From positions 1 to 8,805 of the forward strand of contig JARROD010000364.1 of NCBI GenBank assembly GCA_037384225.1: 8,805 nt of DNA, read 5' to 3'. Positions 1 to 5,862 of the stretch are shown piece by piece; the stretch's first letter is position 1; each line of letters begins with the position of its first letter. The DNA comes from JARROD01 sp037384225 (GTDB lineage: Bacteria > Pseudomonadota > Gammaproteobacteria > Pseudomonadales > Cellvibrionaceae). The notes beneath the pieces are model-generated. The model made no database searches, was not told the DNA's origin, and was given only the letters and a program-made list of their open reading frames with translations. A program made the translations under genes and the position numbers.

Positions 1-71
1 TTTGAAATTTAGGTATAAGTGGGTATTGGTGTGATAGATTGCAACAGAGAAGGAATAAAAACCCGGGGTAA

Positions 72-85
72 GCCTTATTTAAGGC
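72..85. repeat. 14-bp perfect palindrome
   Basis: GCCTTA, two bases, then TAAGGC: six perfectly complementary base pairs around a TT centre. It could be a protein binding site. As RNA it would form only a weak five-pair hairpin with a four-base loop and no following T-run, so it is not a credible terminator. Function unknown. Confidence 0.4.
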
Positions 86-158
86 GCCTATATCTAAGAA
101 ATATTAGGGCGTGCAGACTGACAGGTTACCTCCGGATGGCCGCCGCATCGAAGGCACA

Positions 159-174
159 AATACCACGTGTTATT
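159..174. promoter_or_regulatory. CACGTG-centred palindrome, candidate upstream activator site
   Basis: AATACCACGTGTTATT is symmetric about 166/167 with seven of eight positions complementary; only C163 opposite T170 breaks the symmetry. It lies about 215 bp upstream of the -24/-12 promoter, a distance typical of enhancer-binding proteins that activate sigma-54 RNA polymerase. The palindrome is seen directly; the enhancer role is inference, and it might serve a gene left of the window instead. Confidence 0.3.
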
Positions 175-375
175 GAGAAGGTACACTTCCAGAGCTAAAA
201 CCAGAAAGCATTTTCACCTTATTCGCTTAGGCCCTGTAAAGAAATAACTTCCGGTCCCTTTATCAATAAAAACGCTTTGGGAACAAGGTTGGTGATCGTC
301 GGAATGTTTTACATCTTAAATAATGGATACATCCCTATTTTCCGCAACTTTTTGTTTTGCAAATATTTTTAGTCG

Positions 376-392
376 TTGGCGCAAGTATTGCC
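376..392 (+). promoter_or_regulatory. Sigma-54 (RpoN) -24/-12 promoter
   Basis: TTGGCGCAAGTATTGCC fits the RpoN consensus TGGCAC-N5-TTGC. The -24 box is TGGCGC (377-382), the spacer is exactly five bases, and the -12 box is TTGC (388-391). The invariant GG (378-379) and GC (390-391) are separated by the required ten bases. The start point would be near 403, upstream of both plausible start codons (428 and 479) of the PEP-CTERM-type gene. RpoN control of PEP-CTERM genes, with the PrsK/PrsR two-component system, is established in some floc-forming bacteria, which agrees with this placement. Confidence 0.6.
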
Positions 393-478
393 TTTTTAAT
401 TGTTGTGTGAAAATCCTGTTTATTGGGATGAGGATTTTTCCGATGTGCGCATTGTTACAGATTAAGGACAGCGGTATT

Positions 479-895
479 ATGAGTGTGCTGTTATGCTTGA
501 TGTCTCTATCTGCTGGGGCGGTTATTATCAATCAAACAGATACAGATGCAGTTATCACTGGTTCGGCACAAAATACAAGAACGTTTTCGGTGGAAGCTGT
601 TGATGTAGAAACTCTTGATGTAGAAACTCTTGATATTGAATTCCGGCCCACCGCTGCCGACATAATTTCCACCGTTGACAACTCCCTAATCCATTCGGAC
701 ACCGTCATTTCGATCGATCGCTACACCCGTGTTGATCCGAGCGAACCGAGAGACGAGAATGCAAAGGTGTTGTCGTTTGGGTTTGAAAGCTTGAGATTTC
801 AGCTTCCCGCCAGATCGATGACAACACCGGAGCCGACCCTGTTCGTTCTGTTGGTATTTGGACTGATCGGGCTGGGTTTTTCGTATCGCGAATAA
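479..895 (+). CDS. Small exported protein with PEP-CTERM-like sorting signal
   Basis: A protein of 138 residues from this start. Residues 2-14 form a short hydrophobic export signal ending in Ala-Gly-Ala. The middle is acidic and polar, has no cysteine, and contains a tandem DVETL repeat (42-51). The C-terminus carries Pro-Glu-Pro at 117-119, a hydrophobic stretch of about 14 residues rich in Leu and Gly, then Ser-Tyr-Arg-Glu. This is the layout of PEP-CTERM signals, which exosortases process in bacteria that make exopolysaccharide, although the basic tail is unusually weak. I chose ATG 479 because AAGGA (464-468) precedes it by ten bases. ATG 428 would give 155 residues and a more basic signal peptide, but has no Shine-Dalgarno sequence. 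The function of the body is unknown. It stands alone behind its own sigma-54 promoter; no exosortase or polysaccharide gene is in view. Confidence 0.7.
   Translation: MSVLLCLMSLSAGAVIINQTDTDAVITGSAQNTRTFSVEAVDVETLDVETLDIEFRPTAADIISTVDNSLIHSDTVISIDRYTRVDPSEPRDENAKVLSFGFESLRFQLPARSMTTPEPTLFVLLVFGLIGLGFSYRE
602..631 (+). repeat. Perfect 15-bp tandem duplication
   Basis: GATGTAGAAACTCTT occurs twice in direct succession (602-616 and 617-631), encoding DVETL twice, followed by a diverged third unit (DIEF). It is in frame, so expansion or contraction would only change protein length. The perfect identity suggests a recent duplication. Confidence 0.85.
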
Positions 896-899
896 GCGT

Positions 900-918
900 A
901 TGTTAATCAAATTAACAT
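900..918. promoter_or_regulatory. 19-bp inverted repeat, candidate operator for the SulP gene
   Basis: ATGTTAATCAAATTAACAT consists of two perfect eight-base arms around a CAA centre. It starts five bases after the preceding stop codon and ends at the first base of the proposed -35 box. A dimeric regulator bound here would sit at about -43, a typical position for an activator touching polymerase and also usable by a repressor. As RNA the stem would be AT-rich and followed only by TTGTTT, so terminator function is less likely. The regulator is unknown. Confidence 0.5.
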
Positions 919-945
919 TGTTTACAAATGATATACAACTATAAT
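918..945 (+). promoter_or_regulatory. Sigma-70 type promoter of the SulP gene
   Basis: A perfect -10 box, TATAAT (940-945), is preceded by 16 bases and a weak -35 box, TTGTTT (918-923). Transcription would start near 952, leaving a 5' leader of about 38 bases before ATG 990, too short for a riboswitch. The weak -35 box next to the inverted repeat at 900-918 suggests dependence on an activator. Confidence 0.55.
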
Positions 946-989
946 ACTGCTCTTATGGTCATCTTATACCCTTGGGGGCAGCGCATTTT

Positions 990-2627
990 ATGTTTTCACC
1001 ACGGAAGTACACCACTAACCTGCACGGAGACATTTTCGGTGGCATTACCGCTGCGATAGTGGCGCTGCCCTTAGCGCTGGCCTTTGGTATATCGTCCGGC
1101 GCAGGCCCTGTCGCCGGGCTTTACGGTGCCATTATCGTCGGTTTCTTTGCCTCGGTATTTGGCGGCACACCCTCACAGATTTCGGGTCCCACAGGCCCGA
1201 TGACGGTGGTGATGACGGCGATGATCACTGAATTTGCAGCCCAGTACCCCGATCAGGGGCTAACACTGGCATTCAGTACCGTTTTTCTGGGAGGGTGTCT
1301 ACAGGTCGCTTTGGGGGGGCTGCGCCTGGGAAAATATATCGTTATGGTCCCCTATCCGGTGATTTCCGGTTTTATGACGGGAATCGGTGCGATCATCATA
1401 TTGCTCGAACTGGGCCCGCTGCTGGGCTTTTCCCCCGGCGGCAATATCATCGATGCCGTCGGCCAACTGCCGTCCCAGGTGGCAAATTACGATAGCCATG
1501 CGTTGTTGATCGGTTCCCTGACCCTTGCCATTATTTTTCTATGGCGCGGAAGAGCCGCGCGAGTGGTGCCTCCACCACTGTTGGCTTTGATCGTTGCCAC
1601 CTTGACGATTGAACTGCTGTATCCCGACAGCCCTATTGAGCGTATCGGCGCTATTCCCAGTGCCCTGCCTTCGCTGCAGCTGCCAACCCTGGAGTTCGGC
1701 CTGTTGCAAAAAATGCTGACCAATGCGCTTATGCTGGCTGTGCTGGGCTCAATAGACTCGCTGTTGACATCGCTGGTGGCTGATAACGTCACCGGAACAC
1801 AGCACCGCTCCGACCGAGAATTGATTGGTCAGGGTATAGGCAACGCGGTGTCGGGGCTTGTAGGCGGCCTGCCCGGGGCGGGCGCGACCATGCGCACCAT
1901 GGTCAATGTTCGCGCCGGTGGCCGCGGGCCTTTATCGGGAATTACACACGCGCTGGTGCTGCTGGCCATCGTCGCCGGTATGGGCTTTCTTTTCGAGAAT
2001 ATCCCCCTCGCGGCCCTGGCCGGTATCCTCATCAAGGTGGGAATCGATATTATCGACTGGCCGTTTATCAAACGCCTGCACAGGCTGCCGCTGTTCCCGG
2101 TGGCGCTAATGGTGATTGTTTTTCTACTGACAGTTTTCGTTGATCTGATTACCGCGGTCTTTGTGGGTGTTTTTATCAAGAATATGGTAACCATCAGTAA
2201 ACTGTCCGACCTTCAACTCGGTAGTGTCATCCTCAGCGACGGTACCCAGGAGATAGAGCGGCTGCCGGAGGATGAGCGCAGAGTGTTGACCCAGCACGCC
2301 GGTGAAGCCGTGCTGTTTAGAATCACCGGCCCGATCAGCTATGCCGTCGGGCGCGGGCTGACAACGAGATTTGAGCAGTTTAAAAACCGCAAGCTATTGC
2401 TGATCGATATCGCCGACGCCGCAATTATCGGTATATCGACGGCCATGGTGCTGGAGGAAGTGATTCGCAGCGCTTTGGCTAAAGGCACCGAGGTCAAGCT
2501 TATAGGGGCGCACGCGGATTCTCACCACGAGTTACAGCAACTCGGCCTGGTGGACCTGGTCGGCAAGGAAAACTGCAGCGAGTCGGTGGCGCAGGTTTTT
2601 CCTCCTCAAGCATTGTCCAGCGGCTAG
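990..2627 (+). CDS. SulP-family anion transporter with STAS domain, BicA-like
   Basis: A 545-residue inner-membrane secondary transporter. The N-terminal motif GDIFGGITAAIVALPLALAF and the whole membrane core closely resemble BicA, the cyanobacterial sodium-dependent bicarbonate transporter. The positions that bind bicarbonate and sodium in BicA appear conserved: Thr68 in SGPTGP, Asp256 in LGSIDSLL, and Thr300 in GAGATM. The membrane domain ends near residue 410 and a cytoplasmic STAS domain occupies about 430-535. ATG 990 was chosen because it aligns with the BicA N-terminus; TTG 972 would add six residues, and the only Shine-Dalgarno-like run is GGGGG at 974-978. The gene has its own promoter and is convergent with the downstream - strand operon. 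Bicarbonate uptake is the best guess. Related SulP proteins carry sulfate or dicarboxylates, so the substrate is not proven. No carbonic anhydrase or carbon-fixation gene is in the window. Confidence 0.93.
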   Translation: MFSPRKYTTNLHGDIFGGITAAIVALPLALAFGISSGAGPVAGLYGAIIVGFFASVFGGTPSQISGPTGPMTVVMTAMITEFAAQYPDQGLTLAFSTVFLGGCLQVALGGLRLGKYIVMVPYPVISGFMTGIGAIIILLELGPLLGFSPGGNIIDAVGQLPSQVANYDSHALLIGSLTLAIIFLWRGRAARVVPPPLLALIVATLTIELLYPDSPIERIGAIPSALPSLQLPTLEFGLLQKMLTNALMLAVLGSIDSLLTSLVADNVTGTQHRSDRELIGQGIGNAVSGLVGGLPGAGATMRTMVNVRAGGRGPLSGITHALVLLAIVAGMGFLFENIPLAALAGILIKVGIDIIDWPFIKRLHRLPLFPVALMVIVFLLTVFVDLITAVFVGVFIKNMVTISKLSDLQLGSVILSDGTQEIERLPEDERRVLTQHAGEAVLFRITGPISYAVGRGLTTRFEQFKNRKLLLIDIADAAIIGISTAMVLEEVIRSALAKGTEVKLIGAHADSHHELQQLGLVDLVGKENCSESVAQVFPPQALSSG

Positions 2628-2644
2628 TGCCCCACCCCGCCATT

Positions 2645-2700
2645 AAACGCCAATCGCTGAAAACCCTGGTTGACGTCGGGTTAGGCGGATTGGCGCGTTT
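2645..2700. terminator. Long imperfect hairpin between convergent genes, likely bidirectional terminator
   Basis: AAACGCCAATC (2645-2655) pairs with GATTGGCGCGTTT (2688-2700) with a two-base bulge. CGC (2655-2657) pairs with GCG (2685-2687), and AACCC (2662-2666) with GGGTT (2678-2682) further in. The structure fills the gap between the SulP stop (2627) and the stop of the convergent outer-membrane gene (2706). The flanking T-runs are short on both strands, so termination is plausible but not canonical. Confidence 0.5.
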
Positions 2701-2705
2701 ACCTT

Positions 2706-3509
2706 TTAAAATTCGTATTCCAGCAGTGCTCTAAAAGTAACGTCGGGGCTTTTTTCGCTAACACCGGTCAAAGCCCCCGCCTCCCAGTGAATTTTTTTCG
2801 CAACGCCAAGGCTTTCCGTTCCCTGCAGTACGGCGCCTATACTCTGCCCTTCCTGCCCGGCATAAAATTCCAGCGCCGGTTCCAATGACCGGGACAGCCG
2901 ATAGCGCAATTGCAGAGATATCCGGCTTTCCAGTTCGTTATTGATAGATTCGCCCCATTCGTAAATGGCAAAAAGGTTGGCGCTGCCCACCCACCTGCCC
3001 CACTCTTTGACACTGAGCAGCGCAGTGGAAAACTCCCAGGTATTTCTATCTCGTTCACTTTCGAGTTCGAACAGAAGTCCCCAATCGGCGTCGTATTCAC
3101 CCTGCTCGGTAAGTTGCCATTTGGCCTCTAACTCGTAGCCCTCCAGGGAAAGGTTGTCATCGGAATTGCCTTCTTCATTTTTACTGGCGATCAGGTAACC
3201 TTCCACAAACCAGGTATCGGAAACCGAGCGCCCCAATCCCAGGCGCTGAAGCAGTCGCTGGTCCAGCGCGTCATCATCTTCATCCAGAGTGTAAACCGTG
3301 CGCCATTCCAACTCGGTCTCCAGGGGCTGAACATAGGGATCGTAAATTTTGTCAACCACATTGCCATCGGCCCGGGCCGGTTTGGCAGTTACTAGCGCCA
3401 GCACCAGTACCAGGCCGGCGCTACCCCGCCCAAGGGCACAAGCGGCCGGTTGCCGGGGGCGGTGATCTCTGTGTCGTAGCGCGATGCCGAGAACGATGAC
3501 GATTTCCAT
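2706..3509 (-). CDS. Outer-membrane beta-barrel protein, last gene of the iron-uptake operon
   Basis: The mature protein appears to start at Asp48 (codon 3366-3368), after a hydrophobic stretch (33-42) and an Ala-Arg-Ala signal peptidase site. The remaining ~220 residues alternate polar and aromatic or aliphatic residues as in beta-strands, are acidic (an Asp/Glu cluster at 76-80), and end in Glu-Tyr-Phe. A C-terminal Phe is typical of barrels inserted by the BAM machinery. I do not recognise the exact family. Its place after a cupredoxin and an FTR1 permease suggests a role in metal entry or envelope homeostasis. The start is problematic: ATG 3509 is the only in-frame start codon before the signal peptide, yet residues 1-14 look like the final membrane segment of FTR1. 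There is no good ribosome binding site. The true start may have been lost, or the protein may be fused to the FTR1 tail. Confidence 0.72.
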   Translation of the reverse strand: MEIVIVLGIALRHRDHRPRQPAACALGRGSAGLVLVLALVTAKPARADGNVVDKIYDPYVQPLETELEWRTVYTLDEDDDALDQRLLQRLGLGRSVSDTWFVEGYLIASKNEEGNSDDNLSLEGYELEAKWQLTEQGEYDADWGLLFELESERDRNTWEFSTALLSVKEWGRWVGSANLFAIYEWGESINNELESRISLQLRYRLSRSLEPALEFYAGQEGQSIGAVLQGTESLGVAKKIHWEAGALTGVSEKSPDVTFRALLEYEF

Positions 3510-4161
3510 AATGCCTATACTGGTGAGGTAAACGCCGACCTGGAGCGCGCTGGGTATCCCATAAGGGTATCTGCGACGGCAGCCAGTCGACCTGCATCAA
3601 TAGCATGGTGGCCTGTGAACACATGCCGGCGCCGACCAGCGTCAGCAACAGCGAGGAAAGTATCAGTGCATAGCGATAACTGAGCGCCAGCAGTGAGTAA
3701 TAAAACAGGGCGCCAATACTGAATCCCACACCCATACCCAGTGCCGCCCCGGTCAACACCCGGTTGATATTTTCCGGGTTGTGGGCGAACCCAGAGAGGT
3801 AAATCACAATTTCAAACCCTTCTCTGGCAATCGACAGTGCCACCACCACACTGGTGGCCAGGTTTATCCAAAATCCGCTCCGCCCGCCCCTGGCTAAAGA
3901 GGCATTGATGGCGAGCAACAGCAGGTAAATGGCTATTTGCATGCTGGCGTTGGTCACTTCCTGCCCGGCATCGTCAAACCACTCGGAAACCGTGCTGATC
4001 ACTGACGCATGCAGAAAGGCTCCCACCAGTCCCAAGGTCAGCCCCAGGCTGATCCAGCGGTGGTCCCGCTGCAGTTTGCGGGTCATCGCCAGCAGGATGC
4101 TGATCATCAGCGCCGCTTCGAGGACCTCTCTCAAAACAATGATAACACTGGTCAAAAGCAT
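3421..4161 (-). CDS. FTR1-type iron permease, C-terminus frameshifted by an apparent deletion
   Basis: An inner-membrane permease of the oxidase-dependent FTR1/EfeU/FtrC family. Both signature REXXE iron-binding motifs are present: R11-E-V-L-E15 in the first helix and R113-E-G-F-E117 in the fourth. Several further hydrophobic helices follow, up to about residue 188. Family resemblance holds to the LWD near residue 202, then turns into a basic, low-complexity tail rich in Arg and His, ending at 3421. The expected continuation (PSALQVGVYL and the last helix) is in a different frame, from 3554 to about 3468, and the ~20-25 residues that normally join the two are absent. The start ATG lies 12 bases after the cupredoxin stop with only a weak AGAG ribosome site. 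Membership of the family is certain. Whether this copy works depends on whether the deletion is real. Confidence 0.88.
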   Translation of the reverse strand: MLLTSVIIVLREVLEAALMISILLAMTRKLQRDHRWISLGLTLGLVGAFLHASVISTVSEWFDDAGQEVTNASMQIAIYLLLLAINASLARGGRSGFWINLATSVVVALSIAREGFEIVIYLSGFAHNPENINRVLTGAALGMGVGFSIGALFYYSLLALSYRYALILSSLLLTLVGAGMCSQATMLLMQVDWLPSQIPLWDTQRAPGRRLPHQYRHYGNRHRSRHRATTQRSPPPATGRLCPWAG

Positions 4162-4173
4162 AGTGGATCTCTA

Positions 4174-4524
4174 TTACTCGGGTATTACCACGATGGTGCC
4201 AAGGGCCGTTTTGGGGTTGAACTCACCAAAAAACGGGTATTCTCCGGGCGCCAGCGGGCCGATAAACACCACACCTTTTCGGCCTCCTGTAATCACTTTT
4301 TCCCGGTTTAGCTCATAACTTTCAAACTCTTCAGGCGTCGGATCTCGGTTGTAGATCAGCAGTTTTACCTTGGTGTGGGCAGGAATCTCCAGTCGGGAGG
4401 GATAAAACAAATGGTTTTTTATCTCGATTTCAAATACCGGCGTAGCAGCGCGGGACGACGAGGGTAAATAGAATATAAATATAAACAACAGCCAAATCGT
4501 ACCGGCAGGAGCCATTCTCGTCAT
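4174..4524 (-). CDS. Periplasmic cupredoxin-fold protein of the FTR1 system
   Basis: A protein of 116 residues with a signal peptide (hydrophobic 9-20, cleavage likely after Arg-Ala-Ala at 25-27) and a single cupredoxin-like domain. Related proteins accompany FTR1 permeases (FtrB, and the N-terminal domain of EfeO) and are proposed to bind or oxidise ferrous iron before import. The mature chain has no Cys and no Met, and only two His (38 and 50), so a normal type 1 copper site is impossible. Conserved-looking acidic residues (E65, E66, E68, E71, E75, and E101 in FFGEFNP) are better metal ligand candidates. It starts three bases after the kinase stop codon, indicating translational coupling, and ends 12 bases before the FTR1 gene. 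No FtrA/P19-type partner or FtrD ferredoxin is in the window. Confidence 0.85.
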   Translation of the reverse strand: MTRMAPAGTIWLLFIFIFYLPSSSRAATPVFEIEIKNHLFYPSRLEIPAHTKVKLLIYNRDPTPEEFESYELNREKVITGGRKGVVFIGPLAPGEYPFFGEFNPKTALGTIVVIPE

Positions 4525-4527
4525 ACT

Positions 4528-5862
4528 TCAATCTCTGGTAGCGGGAAATTCAATGTTGACACGCAACCCCTGGCTGCCGTGGGACTTTCCCAGTGTTATG
4601 TGCGCATGGTGCAGGTCGGCTATGTGTTTGACAATGGAAAGTCCTAAACCGCAGCCGCTCACTGACGAACTGTGTCGATCGCCGCCAATGCGGTAGAAAC
4701 GTTCGAACACGCGCGAAGCCTCCGACACACTGATTCCGGGGCCTGTGTCGCTGATGATCAGTTCCACCCTGTCCGGATTGTGATTGTCGTCAGGTTTGTG
4801 AACCTCCACTGTGATACAGCCACCTTCCGGTGTATATTTGTTGGCGTTACTGAGTAGGTTGTTGAACAATATTTGCAGCGAAAAGCGGTCACCTGCCATT
4901 TCGCAGTGTTCGCCGATCAGTTCAACGGTCTGGCGCTTTTGTTCAAACTGTGAGTATTGCTCGGCAATCGTCGCCTGGGCGACAGTGTATAAATCCAGAG
5001 GCTCGAAATGGCTTTTATAGTATTCCGGGTTGGTTTGGTACAGCGCCAGAATCTGTTCCACCAGGTGCCCCAGGCGCGATACTCCCTCGCTAAGTCGACG
5101 AAAAGTCGGGTCGCGGCTGTCGAATTGGTGGGATAAATTGTGCAGGTGAACCTTCAGGATACTGATTGGGGTTCGCAATTCGTGCGCGGCATCAGCGGAA
5201 AAGCGCCGCTCGCGTTCAAACGATGCGTCCAGACGGCTTAACAGTGTATTGACCGCGTCGATGACCGGCGCCAGTTCAGTCGGTGGTTCGACGATACTGA
5301 GCCGGCTCAGGTCGTCGTCACGCTTGCTGTGCAGCTCACGGGTCAGTTCCCGCAGCAACTTCAAACCGTGGCCGACAATAAACCAGATAATGAAGCCGAT
5401 TAACGGCAGACTGGCGACAATGGGCACGACTGATTCCATAATGACCCGCTCGGCGATTTCATAGCGCAGGTCCAGACGCTCGGCCACCATTATCCAGTTG
5501 CCGCCGAGGGTGTTGTAGGTACAAAAGACCCGCCAGCGAAAACCGGAAAAATTGGTATCGTGAAACCCCTCCCGCAATGGCGCCATCGCCACTTCTGGCG
5601 CTCTTTGCGAGGCATTGATTACGGTTGTCGCATCGGCCAGCACCTGGAACACCAACTCGCCGGTGGAACTGCGCAAGCCGTTGTCCCCCGGGCCGCGGTT
5701 AAGTAGGGAAGCAATCAGACTGGCGGTATCCGTCAATTGTTTGTCGAACAGATTCTGCGCTTTGTCCATACTGGCGCGGTAACCCTGAATGGCGAGGACA
5801 AAATTCGTCAGGGTAATTGTCGATATAATCGCTACCACAAGGTAAATGCGAATGGATTTCAC
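4528..5862 (-). CDS. Sensor histidine kinase, QseC/PmrB-like
   Basis: A 444-residue inner-membrane kinase. The first membrane helix is at about 7-26, then a periplasmic sensor region (about 30-142) resembling the two-component sensor kinase N-terminal domain of QseC-type proteins, then a second helix (about 143-164) and a HAMP-like linker. The HisKA box FSADAAHELRTP has the phosphorylated His227. The ATPase domain has the N box (NNLLSNANKYTP, 334-345), the DTGPG box (372-376), an F box (VFERFYR) and the G box GCGLGL (403-408). All catalytic motifs are intact. The start is GTG, overlapping the regulator's TGA stop as GTGA (5859-5862), so the two are translationally coupled. The signal is unknown. 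Location directly before the cupredoxin and iron permease suggests metal or envelope sensing. Confidence 0.93.
   Translation of the reverse strand: MKSIRIYLVVAIISTITLTNFVLAIQGYRASMDKAQNLFDKQLTDTASLIASLLNRGPGDNGLRSSTGELVFQVLADATTVINASQRAPEVAMAPLREGFHDTNFSGFRWRVFCTYNTLGGNWIMVAERLDLRYEIAERVIMESVVPIVASLPLIGFIIWFIVGHGLKLLRELTRELHSKRDDDLSRLSIVEPPTELAPVIDAVNTLLSRLDASFERERRFSADAAHELRTPISILKVHLHNLSHQFDSRDPTFRRLSEGVSRLGHLVEQILALYQTNPEYYKSHFEPLDLYTVAQATIAEQYSQFEQKRQTVELIGEHCEMAGDRFSLQILFNNLLSNANKYTPEGGCITVEVHKPDDNHNPDRVELIISDTGPGISVSEASRVFERFYRIGGDRHSSSVSGCGLGLSIVKHIADLHHAHITLGKSHGSQGLRVNIEFPATRD

Larger units (their letters stand above)
1..375. other. Non-coding AT-rich left flank
   Basis: I see no convincing gene here. 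Frames are short, and the ATG at 323 lacks a ribosome binding site and lies upstream of the better promoter at 376-392. The stretch is visibly richer in A and T than the rest of the window. It holds two short palindromes, listed separately, and would be the natural place for an enhancer serving the sigma-54 type promoter downstream. A gene ending just outside the left edge cannot be excluded. Confidence 0.6.

Noticed and set aside
1..322. Mobile element remnant or small RNA in the AT-rich left flank
   Set aside because: No terminal repeats, target duplication, transposase fragment, or promoter followed by a terminator hairpin could be identified.
323..478. Longer version of the secreted protein starting at ATG 323 (190 residues)
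   Set aside because: No ribosome binding site, a Cys/Phe-rich leader unlike a signal peptide, and the start lies upstream of the better-supported sigma-54 promoter at 376-392.
900..918. FNR box (TTGAT-N4-ATCAA)
   Set aside because: The arms read TTAAT and ATTAA with a three-base centre, so both half-site sequence and spacing differ from FNR/CRP-type sites.
972..989. TTG start adding six residues to the SulP transporter
   Set aside because: ATG 990 aligns with the BicA N-terminus. The G-run that could act as ribosome site lies within these six codons and before the ATG, not before the TTG.
946..989. Riboswitch in the SulP leader
   Set aside because: The predicted leader is only about 38 bases with no evident stable structure.
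1487..2194. Antisense open frames of 101 and 121 residues inside the SulP gene
   Set aside because: Low-complexity Ser/Thr/Pro/Arg-rich translations with no domain or ribosome site. They are shadows of a strongly conserved + strand gene.
3545..3575. Programmed ribosomal frameshift in the FTR1 gene
   Set aside because: There is no slippery heptamer or obvious downstream structure, and a shift alone would not restore the ~20-25 residues that are missing. A deletion explains the data better.
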